Of a DNA stretch of 64,000 nucleotides, positions 34,701 to 38,679 are shown in pieces. Numbering within the stretch: the first letter of the stretch is position 1; each line of letters starts with the position of its first letter. The notes under the pieces are model-generated. The model was given only the letters and a program-made list of their open reading frames with translations. It was not told the DNA's origin and ran no database searches. Position numbers and translations under genes: made by a program. The DNA is from Hermatobates lingyangjiaoensis. Its lineage: Eukaryota; Arthropoda; Insecta; Hemiptera; Hermatobatidae. Location: the NCBI GenBank assembly GCA_026182355.1, contig JAPFBL010000380.1:62001-126000 (forward strand). The letters are read 5' to 3'.

Positions 34701-37700
34701 TTTCTAAACTTATTCCTCACTGTGGTGGCACAACAGCAGCTTCAGTTGCTCCCTTGGGATCATATTTCTTAGGTTGATGTCGAAAGACCGTTCAGTCGCG
34801 CACTTTTTTGGGAACTGGACACCAAAAAACCCTTTTTGTTCTTCCGTCTTGTGCCATTATTTTTTTTATTGTTTTAAACCAGGAAACTGGTTAAAAAATA
34901 AATATAAATTTTTTATTGTATGTAAATGATTCCAGTTTTATTTCTATAACACCAGACAGCTAACTTTTCATTCTATGTATACAGTTTGGTTATGGACAGT
35001 AGATCCCAAAAAAATTACCTTTTTTTTTAATTTTTGTTGTATTTTCCTATAAATATGGCCTAACAGACATACCTACATCGCCATTGTGGATACGTCATCT
35101 GCGGATGTTTTGTAATAGATAGTAAAATTTTGTTATTTTTAAAGAGAAAAATACCGCAGTTAGTTCCCCGAGAAAAGTTAAATTATGTTTCTTTGTATCT
35201 AAATGACTCCAGTTTTATTTCTATAGCGGACAGACAGACAAACTTTGTATTTTATATATACAGAAATAAAGATTTTTTGTATTTTCCGTTTATGATCCAT
35301 AAAAGTTCTAGCCGAAACAATCCATCCTGTTGACTTATGAATCAATATTTTCAGATAAACAAAGAATTTCTTTATTATTCCACTTCAAAACAAAATTTAA
35401 GAAAATGAGTCCGTTGTAATGCAATCAAAAGCAGTTATCTCGTACAAATTTACCTTCATGTTTATTTCACTTTTTATAATCCTTATTTGAAACTGAAAAG
35501 TAGCGTTTGTATTACTTTTGATTGGAAGACATACATGAATGTCGGTTTCTTTTTTTTTTATAATAGTCATTACTTTTAAAATAGCTGTCATAAGAGGTAT
35601 GCATATGATTTCTTGACTTGTGTGATGTTTTAACTTTTCTTATTACAAGCAGTTCTCTTGTGAGGGGTATAGGAATGACCTTGTGGTATTGGTTCATATT
35701 ATCTAACAAACTAATATTATCTAACAGCGTACTCTGTACTATAGGTATGTGGTATAAGCATAGTCTTGTGATATTGGTCCATATCATCTAACAGAGTACT
35801 CTGCAATATAAGTAAGTGCCATAAGCATGGTCTTGTGATATTGCTTTACATTTCTAATAGAGTACTCTATAATATAAGTAAGTGTCTCAAGCATAGTCTT
35901 GTGATTGATATTGATCCACATTATCTAATAGAGTACTCTGTAATATAAGTAAGTGCCATAAACATGGTCTTGTGATATTGCTTTACATTTCTAATAGAGC
36001 ACTCTATAATATGAGTAAGTGGCTCAAGCATAGTCCTGTGATATTGATCCACATTATCTGATAGAGTACTCTGTAATATAAGTAAGTGCCATAAGCATGG
36101 TCTTGTGATATTGATTTCTGATAGATTACTCTATTATATATGTAATAGAAGCAAGTCTTGTGATATTGGTCCACATTATCTAATAGAGTATTCTGTAGTA
36201 TAAATAAGTCCCATAATCATGGTCTTGTGATATTGATTTACATTTCTGATAGAGTACTCTATAATATATGTAATAGAAGTAAGTCTTGTGATATTGGTTT
36301 ACATTTCTGATAGAGTACTCAATAATATAAGTAAGTGGCTCAAGCATAGTCTTGTGATATTGATCCACATTATCTGATAGAGTACATAAGCATGGTCTTG
36401 TGATATTGATTAACATTTCTGATACAGTACTCTATAATATATGTAATAGAAGTAAGTCTTGCGATATTAGTCCACATTATCTGATAGAGTACTCTATAAT
36501 TACTTAAGGGCTTAAGCATAGTCTTGTGATATTGATCCACTTCATGTAATAGAGTGCTCTGTAATATAAGTAAGTTGCACAAGCATGGCCTTGTGATGTG
36601 TTTTCTATTAACCAAAATGGTTATTTAAGGGTGATTGATTGGTACAGTCTTTCGACAGGCAAGTAAATCAAGAAAAGAAGAAGATAGCGCAGTTTCGGTT
36701 GGGCGGCCAGTGGCCAGCTACAACTGGGGTTGCGGTTCAAGAGGGGGTGAACCCCAGCTGCGGTTACTTCTCCAGTGGATGGCCGCCTCCTTTACTCTTG
36801 TCCCACATCTTGTTTTCTACACAGCTGCCAGTCCCGCTCTCAACATGGTAATGTCAATTTACTATCTGTAAATAGTAATTAACTTTGAGGTCTTGTTATA
36901 TAATTTTGTTGGGAACCTAGAAAGGTAAATGTGATAGTTTTTCTGACGTGTATGATAGGTTAGTTTAGGTTGCAGTGGTAGTTCCCCACAAGGGAACACA
37001 CATTAGCCGAACGTTGGCATTTTGTAACATAACACATTTTTTGACATAACACAGTGTATATTTATTTAGACGTCAATATCTGTGTGTTAACACATCAATA
37101 ATAAATAAGAGCACGTCATCCCTCATAGAGAATGTTAAGCAGTCGGTCCCGAGTCTTTACAATATCAGGTACTTGATAAAGATCCGTACATTAAATACAC
37201 TTGAGTTAGGAAAAATATATCTGATGATTGTTGAATATAGGGATTGTAAACACTGTATGTTGGATGGTTTGGTGGAACCCCAGATTTCTAAGCCATAGGT
37301 CCAGAAAGGCTTTAGGACTGCGTTGTACATATGTAGTATGTCTGCTACTGTAAGATTCGATTTTGAGTCTAAAAGTTTTATTAGGAGTTTGAAACGTCTT
37401 TTAGTCTCTGTACGTTTAAGCCTTGTGTGTGGGTTCCAAGTCACTTGGGTGTCAAAGTGTAGCCTAAGGTAGCGTACAGTTGTCGTAAGTAGAAGTTAAA
37501 AAAAAAGGGGGTTTCTACTGTCCATAGCTCTCTAAGGCGCGTACAGCTTTGTGCCTACCTTCAAAATTGAAGCTATTGTTCATATGAAAAAAAAATTTTA
37601 CTTCTATATAGACATTCTTTTTTTTCTATAGGGACGAAGAAACACACAGATATTGACGTCTAAATAAATATACACAGAAGGGGTTCTTGAGGACTTTGGT

Positions 37701-38348
37701 CATAAACACACAACACCTAATTATAATCCGATGTTTCGCCAAAAGTTGTTTGGCATTTTCAAGGCTAAGAAACAATTTATTAATATCAATTTATTAATTT
37801 GTTAAGACTTTAAACTAACGGTATTCCGAATTGAAAACCAGTTTTCATATCACATTCAAGCTTTTTTTTTCAACTTTTATTACCTTGATTATGATTATTT
37901 TATAGTTTTAAGAGATCTCGTGCATTTATTGAAACTATCCTTAAAAAAAAAAATTTATCATAAGTAAAGCAAGATAAATACATCCACAAATACCAACCAA
38001 CAGTTAAATATTAATATTCATTAATATTTCACTGTGTAAAACCAAACAAAGCATATTTTAGGAGTTTTCGCCATATGCTGGCAGTTTGAGGTAAAACTCT
38101 TTGTATTACCTCAAAGGATAAATAAATTTTCTGGTGTTTATATCACTAATCGTGATATAAACCTCTTCTTTTGCTTGCAGGTAGACACCGTTTGCCGAGT
38201 CGTTGTTGACAGACAGTGGAGCGTGGGTGAACTCGCAGCAGCCATTCTTGGCTATTCAATGTCTCCTAGAAACTCAACCCATCAAAGGCTCTCCCTTTTC
38301 GAGGCCATCATTTCTCTGGACCAAAGATCCAGTCGTCTTAAATACTGA
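8177..38348 (+). CDS. PARG-like protein, probable pseudoenzyme (13 exons)
   Basis: Poly(ADP-ribose) glycohydrolase homologue. Proposed join: 8177-8307, 8401-8594, 12289-12430, 13876-13969, 20226-20402, 21763-21921, 22000-22203, 25523-25814, 26420-26549, 28144-28265, 32061-32299, 36659-36847, 38181-38348. The sum is 2241 nt, 746 residues, with no stop and all phases matching. The ATG has A at -3 and G at +4, with an in-frame TAA 15 nt upstream. PARG landmarks occur in order: accessory helices (residues about 1-185), PLCP (205-209), the signature-loop position (GDG, 236-238), MMCPEML (252-258), [10 protein letters not shown] (323-332), NWGCG (650-654) and the C-terminal helices. Active PARG has GGG...QEE. 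Here GGG is GDG, the acidic residue before it is lost, and the QEE position reads SMECE, so hydrolysis is unlikely. About 315 residues separate [10 protein letters not shown] from NWGCG, where PARG has roughly 15-20. It could bind ADP-ribose or act as a scaffold; that is inference. Confidence 0.85.
8401..8594 (+). CDS. PARG-like exon 2
   Basis: Includes [15 protein letters not shown]...[16 protein letters not shown]. This is the helical accessory-domain stretch of PARG that precedes the LLA.AFF motif. The acceptor TTTACAG at 8400 is preferred over CTGAAAG at 8373, because the latter would create TGA across the junction. The donor is CAAG|GTAAGT, phase 1. Confidence 0.8.
9480..9955. repeat. 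Short repeats in intron 2
   Basis: Repeated ACTAGTAAC words near 9480-9555 make a small palindromic cluster, and a (CA)n run lies near 9930-9948. Nothing else is recognised between 8595 and 10199. Confidence 0.4.
10236..10725 (+). repeat. Minisatellite, unit about 32-36 bp
   Basis: About 14 units of a tract resembling TTGTGGACCCCCTGAGAGCT followed by ATATTACCATT. It is GC-richer than the surroundings. The unit resembles the hAT end itself (TTGTGGGCCCCC follows the left terminal repeat), so it probably grew from that end. Confidence 0.85.
11805..12115 (+). repeat. Minisatellite, unit about 19 bp in paired variants
   Basis: Alternating versions of GGTCCAAGTGGACCACA and GGGTTCAAGTGGGCCACTG. 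A related fragment lies near 11200-11240. The array ends at the right terminal inverted repeat of the enclosing hAT element. Confidence 0.8.
12289..12430 (+). CDS. PARG-like exon 3
   Basis: Encodes [20 protein letters not shown]...[10 protein letters not shown]. In PARG this is the QIASLLANAFFCTFPRR-type segment followed by the INF..LF stretch, one of the most conserved non-catalytic parts. The acceptor is TATTCCAG. The first two bases complete a split GGT. The donor is GATAT|GTAAGA, phase 2. Confidence 0.9.
12465..12828. repeat. Foldback family A, two tandem units
   Basis: Two inverted units back to back, separated by (AT)n at about 12652-12670. The + strand core of the first is at 12585-12613: CTGACGA, A, GACCG/CGGTT, GAAA. 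The arms match 594-811. It lies only about 35 bp after the exon 3 donor. Confidence 0.8.
12829..13030 (-). repeat. Penelope-like repeat (CGATATTTCGAC type)
   Basis: Contains CGATATTTCGACATCCGTCG followed by TCATCGG. In reverse complement this is a CGATGA...GAAA core close to the hammerhead-like motif. A second copy is at 21260-21382. Confidence 0.6.
13031..13340. repeat. AT-rich tract with (AT)n runs
   Basis: Poly-A/AATAA-rich sequence followed by long (AT)n at 13278-13340. No gene is seen. The 105-residue reverse ORF here is Tyr/Ile-rich because of the microsatellite. Confidence 0.6.
13340..13570. repeat. Foldback family A
   Basis: One inverted unit with the same arms and CTGACGA-type core as 594-811. 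The + strand core shows CTGTGACGAAGACTGC, so it has drifted from the consensus. It ends with CACGTGTTTATGTGAAATC. Confidence 0.75.
13876..13969 (+). CDS. PARG-like exon 4
   Basis: Encodes [20 protein letters not shown]...EKIVVKRQ. It aligns with the PARG helix KLEKLKC-LHYFRRV-TEK-P-G-VSF-R that leads into the catalytic macrodomain. The acceptor is GATTTTTAG and the donor GTCAG|GTACTT, phase 0. Confidence 0.85.
14130..14435. repeat. Foldback family C
   Basis: Inverted arms run from AGTTCAAAATTGAAGATAGG to GAGAAAGGGAGACCAAGCAC and back, around a centre near 14295. The core is CTCCTGAAGACG...CTGAAAA. The copy at 61370-61690 keeps a better core, CTGAAGACGGATTGCCCGAAA. Related sequence lies at 41185-41310 and 43095-43315. 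Confidence 0.7.
14440..15785. other. Intron 4 DNA, nothing recognised
   Basis: AT-rich intronic sequence with poly-T and (AT)n stretches. ORFs at 15169-15393 and nearby have no recognisable content. Confidence 0.4.
15790..16640. mobile_element. Degraded hAT-like element, interrupted by a palindrome
   Basis: Its two halves are the inverse of 43735-44340. Shared stretches include CATTTAAAATACAA..CAAAA, TTTAGCA and, at the right end, GATGCGTGTCAACACTGACACG. The end near 15800 (GATGGCAAACC) resembles the hAT-type GATGGCGAA end at 43735. Palindrome family B is inserted at 16054-16249. Confidence 0.5.
16054..16249. repeat. Palindromic repeat family B, nearly perfect
   Basis: Arms of about 93 bases pair almost perfectly around a linker of about 10 bases near 16152. 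Landmarks from the outside in are AGAAATAGGTAAAACCGTCA, ACCTCGTAAGATGATCCTGG, GAGCGCTTTCGGACG and TTCGATCGCAAC. Each arm holds GAAGATGGACAACGTCCGAAA, a hammerhead-like stem-loop (GGAC/GTCC before GAAA). Other copies are at 45160-45335 (diverged), 48290-48485, 52175-52400 and a half copy at 61000-61090. Confidence 0.85.
17435..17700. repeat. Foldback family D
   Basis: Inverted arms share AAAACGAAGGAAACACACAG and AGACACAGACATAACTCACA. The + strand core is at 17585-17606: CTGATGA, C, GAC-GATA-GTC, GAAA. It is flanked by (AT)n on both sides. A second copy is at 42785-43090. Confidence 0.8.
17745..18062 (-). repeat. Penelope-like relic with hammerhead-like core
   Basis: On the reverse strand the core reads CTGAAGA, T, GAC...GTC, GAAACGTCGG (about 17810-17840). 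The whole block is the inverse of 50495-50810, so the window holds a long inverted pair 32 kb apart. It contains AATTACCACTACTATTACTA and no ORF with protein similarity. Confidence 0.65.
18054..18255 (+). repeat. Direct duplication of about 92 bp
   Basis: The tract GGAAATCTGTTTACGTTGCA with ATCATACCTTAATTTAATTC occurs twice (18055 and 18146), together with short CCTTAAA repeats. No coding potential. Confidence 0.6.
18256..19110. other. Intron 4 DNA, nothing recognised
   Basis: AT-rich sequence. The small ORF at 18387-18596 shows no family features, and no repeat boundary is visible. Confidence 0.35.
19114..19340 (+). repeat. 26-bp GC-rich tandem repeat
   Basis: About six to seven copies of GGTCCGAGTCGGAGTCGGCC plus CTAATA, with a degenerate start near 19120 (CCAGTCCAAGCTGGAGTCGG). 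It stands out from the AT-rich intron by its GC content. Confidence 0.85.
19425..19695. repeat. Foldback family E (Penelope-like)
   Basis: Inverted arms share GATTATAAGCCGACGTGTCG and TTTGG(C/T)ATTTTCAAGGCTAA-type sequence. In reverse complement this is CTTGAAAATGCC...GGCGAAACGTCG, a drifted hammerhead-like core. Other copies are at 30560-30810, 37690-38010 and 51440-51655. Confidence 0.7.
19760..20175. repeat. Foldback family A, long copy next to exon 5
   Basis: The arms match 594-811. They enclose about 200 bp of interior (GATGCAGAGAACATCTGGTG...) that reappears in reverse at 53180-53265, so the interior belongs to the element. It ends only about 50 bp before exon 5. Confidence 0.8.
20226..20402 (+). 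CDS. PARG-like exon 5 (altered catalytic loop)
   Basis: Encodes residues 188-246. [20 protein letters not shown] matches the PARG stretch W....VPLCP..V...G.IED, then [21 protein letters not shown] takes the place of DFAN.(Y/F)(I/V)GGGV....... The ADP-ribose-binding GGG is GDG, and the aspartate of DFAN is absent. Acceptor GCCGCAG and donor CGATG|GTACGG, both phase 0. A GC-rich exon in AT-rich surroundings. Confidence 0.85.
20440..20848. other. Intron 5 DNA with possible transposon end
   Basis: About 20480-20530 (TGCCCCGGGTGACACAAGCC) resembles a GC-rich DNA-transposon end, but no partner end is found. The rest is AT-rich with no feature. Confidence 0.3.
20850..21255. repeat. Foldback with Penelope-type ORF start in both arms
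   Basis: Arms at about 20905-21075 and 21085-21255. The + core is at 21099-21125: CTGATGA, T, GAATGT-GGT-ACATTC, GAAACATGTCG. Just after it, each arm encodes [15 protein letters not shown]...[20 protein letters not shown]. In the left (reverse) arm the frame goes on to [14 protein letters not shown], like the N-terminus of Penelope ORFs (..CL...LLP.F). No reverse transcriptase follows. Confidence 0.75.
21256..21382 (-). repeat. Penelope-like repeat fragment
   Basis: Near-copy of 12829-12950 (AGAAAAGAACACAGAAAGAC, CGATATTTCGACATCCGTCG). It abuts (AT)n on the right. Confidence 0.65.
21383..21535. repeat. Penelope-like foldback fragment
   Basis: Contains TTGAACCGTCTTCAGAAGA and GAAGACGGTTGGAGA, which face each other. 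Related sequence lies at 41340-41480 and 48040-48215. Confidence 0.6.
21536..21625 (+). mobile_element. SINE 3' tail fragment
   Basis: TTGAGTTAGGCAAAATTTAG...GATCAAACAAAAAGAACC matches the 3' part of the SINE at 62730-62985. The tRNA-like head is missing. Confidence 0.6.
21763..21921 (+). CDS. PARG-like exon 6
   Basis: Encodes residues 247-299: [20 protein letters not shown]...[14 protein letters not shown]. This matches the PARG stretch QEEI.F...PEL.VS.LF.E.L..NE.L.I.G....S.Y. Aligned from the fixed CPE, the two PARG glutamates correspond to E and C, one residue is missing, and the conserved tyrosine is Phe. The acceptor is GTTTGTAG and the donor TTGCA|GTGAGT, phase 0. Confidence 0.85.
22000..22203 (+). 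CDS. PARG-like exon 7
   Basis: Encodes residues 300-367. [20 protein letters not shown] then [12 protein letters not shown] matches PARG EIVAIDA..F.......... with REL-NKAY-GF. The remaining 35 residues ([20 protein letters not shown]) are Ser/Pro-rich and start the insertion that PARG lacks. The acceptor is TTTTTATAG and the donor AACCG|GTAACA, phase 0. Confidence 0.85.
22451..22586 (+). pseudogene. NUMT: mitochondrial ND4 fragment 1
   Basis: Translates as [20 protein letters not shown] then KLGGYSLIR, the conserved middle of NADH dehydrogenase subunit 4. It is interrupted at 22586 by the Helitron that follows. It lies in intron 7 of the PARG-like gene and has no nuclear expression signals. 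Confidence 0.85.
22587..23943 (-). mobile_element. Helitron relic with helicase remnant (1.36 kb)
   Basis: On the reverse strand it starts TCTTTATAAATAAAATAATG and ends with hairpin CCGTCAAAGACGG, 9 bases, then CTAG. It is inserted between A and T in ND4-derived DNA (AATGA|TTATT), giving a clean A/T junction. Near the 3' end are Helitron helicase motifs: [14 protein letters not shown] matches [24 protein letters not shown] matches FSHGQLYVA, and further upstream is KLCNGTRL. Stops and frameshifts make it inactive. Confidence 0.85.
22745..23140 (-). pseudogene. Helitron Pif1-like helicase C-terminus, broken
   Basis: An open stretch (22745-22993) holds [19 protein letters not shown] and EPSFSHMVN, equivalent to the last Pif1-type helicase motifs of Helitron Rep/Hel proteins. 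The upstream [15 protein letters not shown] block is cut by an in-frame TGA. The Rep domain and the first helicase motifs are gone. Confidence 0.8.
23944..24298 (+). pseudogene. NUMT: mitochondrial ND4 fragment 2
   Basis: After a short AT stretch that is probably the displaced end of fragment 1, a second ND4 copy starts at 23968 with the same codons. It extends further to [14 protein letters not shown], an R/S position coded AGA, and [20 protein letters not shown]4 has SSVSHM at that site, so AGA read as Ser fits the invertebrate mitochondrial code. Confidence 0.85.
24299..24785. repeat. Penelope-like repeat end and unclassified DNA
   Basis: ATGAGTAAATAC...ATTGCACGAGTTATGAACT resembles 63935-63975, and TAACGTAGTACAATAAGTTA near 24575 resembles 57345-57365. 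It interrupts the ND4-derived block. No ORF of interest. Confidence 0.5.
24787..24901 (+). pseudogene. NUMT: mitochondrial ND4 fragment 3
   Basis: A third partial copy (about 115 bp) of the ND4 stretch that encodes [23 protein letters not shown]. It differs from fragment 2 by a few bases, including ATG for ATA, so the copies have diverged since duplication or derive from different mitochondrial types. Confidence 0.8.
24960..25080 (+). repeat. Penelope-like repeat, family F core
   Basis: The core at 24977-25003 is CTGAGGA, A, GAACAC-TAC-GTGTTC, GAAACGCG, followed by TTCTTTATACCATTAAATT and TTTTTACCCTACAATGAG. The same family surrounds the BEL element (57390-57458 and 60304-60440) and is related to the foldback at 63725-64000. 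Confidence 0.75.
25355..25450 (+). mobile_element. SINE 5' fragment
   Basis: GGGACCAGAGTAGCCCAGTG then GCTCGCCTCTGTATTGATAG matches the tRNA-like head of the SINE at 5781. The B box has decayed (GATCCGATAC) and the core is missing. It ends about 70 bp before exon 8. Confidence 0.65.
25523..25814 (+). CDS. PARG-like exon 8 (insertion, GSS-E repeats)
   Basis: Part of the segment absent from canonical PARG. It begins [20 protein letters not shown] and is Ser/Pro-rich. A short motif repeats three times: VLGSSGE, CVGSSQE and CIGSSVE, the last two within RSACVGSS and [24 protein letters not shown] near the end looks disordered and phosphorylatable. The acceptor is GTATTTCAG and the donor AATG|GTGATT, phase 1. 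I recognise no known domain. Confidence 0.75.
26050..26110 (+). repeat. Hammerhead-like core of a Penelope-like fragment
   Basis: 26058-26082 reads CTGAAGA, T, GAC-CAGTGAT-GTC, GAAAGC. It stands alone in intron 8 with no matching inverted arm seen. Confidence 0.55.
26420..26549 (+). CDS. PARG-like exon 9 (charged helix)
   Basis: Encodes [20 protein letters not shown] then [20 protein letters not shown]. It is strongly charged and likely helical or coiled-coil. It belongs to the insertion and has no PARG counterpart. The acceptor is TTGTTTTAG and the donor CACAA|GTATGT. Both phases fit neighbouring exons (G|AC and AA|G). Confidence rests on phase and composition, not homology. Confidence 0.7.
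26660..27265 (-). pseudogene. Penelope-like element GIY-YIG endonuclease remnant
   Basis: The reverse strand reads [40 protein letters not shown] and then [17 protein letters not shown]. That is the GIY-YIG nuclease of Penelope-like elements: Y.Y.C...C, YIG.T...L..R...H, and EA..I....-IN. A TAG (near 26850) lies between the HLQSG and RLKIHEA parts. The upstream reverse transcriptase is not found; instead the frame runs into a (CT)n microsatellite at 27212. It lies in intron 9. Confidence 0.85.
27212..27375 (+). repeat. (CT)n and (CA)n microsatellite
   Basis: Long pyrimidine tract (TCTCTCTC.. with CCCTCC blocks) followed by (CA)n at 27356-27373. Its translation gives the Arg/Glu/Lys-rich tail of the reverse ORF. 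Confidence 0.95.
27376..28143. other. Intron 9 DNA, nothing recognised
   Basis: AT-rich. A local inverted repeat involves AGGTGTATAAA..TATGAAG near 27505-27570. No gene is seen. Confidence 0.4.
28144..28265 (+). CDS. PARG-like exon 10 (insertion)
   Basis: Encodes [20 protein letters not shown] then [20 protein letters not shown]. Part of the insertion, no known domain. The acceptor is TGATTTCCAG and the donor TTCAG|GTTATC. The entry base completes AAG and one base is left over, matching exons 9 and 11. Confidence 0.7.
28320..29465 (+). repeat. Intronic repeat copy 1, split by a Tigger-like element
   Basis: 28430-28607 and 29337-29465 match 30220-30460 and 31775-32005. Shared stretches include CAGTTGTTCCTTTCTGTAAA, TTGATGACTAAAGTCTTATT-type sequence and AATTTAAATGATATAA. 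Copies 2 and 3 lack the Tigger insertion, so they give the pre-insertion state. Confidence 0.6.
28608..29336. mobile_element. pogo/Tigger-like MITE (about 730 bp)
   Basis: Left end AGTAATCCCTCGCTACTTTG with CGGTTCAATTTTCGCGGG; right end TTTTCGCGGG...GTGAGGGATTACTGTA. The inverted ends and the TA target site fit Tc1/mariner-pogo. The first bases of the left end (CAGT) are partly lost. No transposase. It is also cut by AT-rich drift internally. Confidence 0.75.
30220..30480 (+). repeat. Intronic repeat copy 2
   Basis: Matches copy 1 (28430) and copy 3 (31775). It ends near TATTTCAGTCAAATAAAGTG. The 29940-30130 stretch upstream contains TACAAAGTTTCGTTTGACTG, related to 35215-35260. Confidence 0.55.
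30555..30815. repeat. Foldback family E
   Basis: Inverted arms with GATTATAAGCCGACGTTTCG and CCAAAAGTTGTTTGGC. The reverse arm reads CTTGAAAATGCCAAACAACT then TTTGGCGAAACGTCGG: a long GCCAAA/TTTGGC stem before GAAA. The centre keeps element interior (GGGTGGTAGTTCGGTGATG), seen again in reverse near 37955-38005. Confidence 0.75.
30880..31160. repeat. Foldback family G (Penelope-like)
   Basis: Contains CTCGTTGCCAACGTTTCGGT with TTTAAAACCTTTTTCATAGG on one side and a drifted inverse on the other. In reverse, GGTTTTAAATAAAACC precedes GAAACGTTGGC. Related pieces lie at 39660-39800, 47745-47960 and 50830-50935. Confidence 0.6.
31360..31600 (+). repeat. Penelope-like fragment
   Basis: Resembles 1086-1245 and 47150-47335. 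The core CTCCTGAGACGAAAACAGTT then CGAAATATTG is degenerate. Preceded by about 200 bp of almost pure A/T. Confidence 0.5.
31645..31755. repeat. Small foldback
   Basis: GGTTTGATTAGTAATAAACG and CGTATTATTTAATCAAACC are inverted ends around TTTACGGTT...AACCGTATT. Followed by (AT)n. Confidence 0.6.
32061..32299 (+). CDS. PARG-like exon 11 (end of insertion)
   Basis: Encodes [40 protein letters not shown] and [20 protein letters not shown]. It is acidic and helical, then Pro-rich; there is no PARG counterpart. GC-rich against its surroundings. The acceptor is GTTGCAG. The donor is CATCTC|GTCAGT (phase 0), chosen over GCTC|GTAACC because phase 0 joins the best acceptor of exon 12. The frame would otherwise stop at 32333. 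Confidence 0.75.
32526..34470 (+). repeat. 151-bp satellite with SINE core (about 13 copies)
   Basis: Thirteen head-to-tail units starting GTTGTGGAAGCCATGAATTT, mostly 143-154 bp long. Each holds CTCGGAGAGGATGTTAAGCC followed by GTCGGTCCCGAGCCGG, the central domain of the SINE at 5781 (about 85% alike over 50 bases). Units mostly vary by single bases or short indels. It lies in intron 11. The 64-residue ORFs repeated across it are a by-product of the array. Confidence 0.9.
34480..34860. other. Unclassified moderately GC-rich intron DNA
   Basis: GCATAATTGGATGAATGG... to TTTTTTGGGAACTGG. The composition looks like old mobile-element coding sequence, but I could not match a protein motif on either strand. 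Confidence 0.35.
34880..35290 (+). repeat. Direct duplication of about 280 bp offset
   Basis: TTGTATGTAAATGATTCCAG with TTTTATTTCTATAAC (near 34916) recurs as TTGTATCTAAATGACTCCAG (near 35192), each followed by ..ACAG.CA..AACTTT and TATATACAG. Related to 29940-29970 in reverse. Confidence 0.5.
35640..36600 (+). repeat. Satellite, unit about 67 bp
   Basis: About a dozen units built on TAGTCTTGTGATATTGATCC, ACATTATCTGATAGAGTACT and CTATAATATAAGTAAGTG. Some units are fused or shortened. It ends about 60 bp before exon 12. Confidence 0.85.
36659..36847 (+). CDS. PARG-like exon 12 (NWGCG motif)
   Basis: Residues 629-691. After a charged start ([15 protein letters not shown]), [20 protein letters not shown] matches the PARG GNWGCGAFGGD..LK.LIQ segment. 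[20 protein letters not shown] then PALNM matches AAA..R-VVYFTFGD.EL. The aspartate and lysine of GGD..LK are E and R here. The acceptor is TTTCGACAG and the donor ACATG|GTAATG, phase 0. Confidence 0.9.
36955..37215. mobile_element. Composite of SINE fragments
   Basis: 36955-37035 is a reversed SINE tail (TTAGTTTAGGTTGCAGTGGT, CAAGGGAACACAC). 37108-37215 is a forward SINE core (GAGCACGTCATCCCTCATAG, GTCGGTCCCGAGTC). The left member of a perfect 35-bp inverted repeat (37054-37088) lies between them. Confidence 0.65.
37054..37675. repeat. 35-bp perfect inverted repeats bounding 622 bp
   Basis: 37054-37088 and 37641-37675 are exact reverse complements (GTGTATATTTATTTAGACGT ... AGACG-TCAATATC). 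Between them lie a SINE core, the jockey RT remnant and a short unique stretch. No clear target duplication is visible outside. Confidence 0.75.
37157..37470 (-). pseudogene. Jockey-like non-LTR retrotransposon RT C-terminus
   Basis: The reverse strand reads [20 protein letters not shown] then [20 protein letters not shown] and [13 protein letters not shown]. That is the thumb region of jockey-clade reverse transcriptase (W..H......R...L..L......Y...LKP.WTYG...WG......Q..Q....R.I). The active-site part is missing. It overlaps the SINE fragment at 37205. Confidence 0.8.
37690..38010. repeat. Foldback family E fragment with 146-bp insert
   Basis: 37690-37790 (GATGTTTCGCCAAAAGTTGT...) and 37950-38005 (CATAAGTAAAGCAAGATAAA) are parts of the element seen whole at 30555-30815. 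Between them sits 37799-37944, a near copy of 38532-38678. Confidence 0.65.
38181..38348 (+). CDS. PARG-like exon 13 (C-terminus, stop)
   Basis: Encodes [20 protein letters not shown] then AILGYSM and ends SSRLKY-stop. It matches the PARG end ..IY.MH.FL-ERKLTVGD-YK-LL.Y. The acceptor is TTTTGCTTGCAG, phase 0. An AATAAA occurs near 38859, but I cannot say it is the polyadenylation signal. Confidence 0.85.
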   Translation, partial: VDTVCRVVVDRQWSVGELAAAILGYSMSPRNSTHQRLSLFEAIISLDQRSSRLKY

Positions 38349-38531
38349 ATTCAAATTGGCTCACATACATCATTAGGGCTTCCTTTATTCTTTAAAAAAC
38401 ATTATGTTTTCTCTAGTTAAAATTAATAATATATTATATCATTTATTAATTAACAAATACAAGGGAAGTAAAGAATCCTTGCATTACTCAACTTCTGTGT
38501 CAATTGAAAACAATCGTGATATAAATCTCAA

Positions 38532-38678
38532 TTGTTAAGACTTTTAAACTAACGGTATTCCGAATTGAAAACCAGTTTTCATATCACATTCAAGGTTTTT
38601 TTTTCAACTTTTATTACCTTGATTATGATTATTTTATAGTTTTAAGAGATCTCGTGCATTTATTGAAATTATCCTTAA
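38532..38678 (+). repeat. Source or copy of a 146-bp direct repeat
   Basis: Nearly identical to 37799-37944 (TTGTTAAGACTTTTAAACTA, GTATTCCGAATTGAAAACC, AGAGATCTCGTGCATTTATT). This copy lies 3' of the stop codon. The other is in the last intron inside a Penelope-like repeat. Confidence 0.8.
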
Positions 38679-38679
38679 A

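Noticed and set aside
36180..36615. Reverse ORFs with repeated NQYHKT
   Set aside because: Products of the 67-bp satellite.
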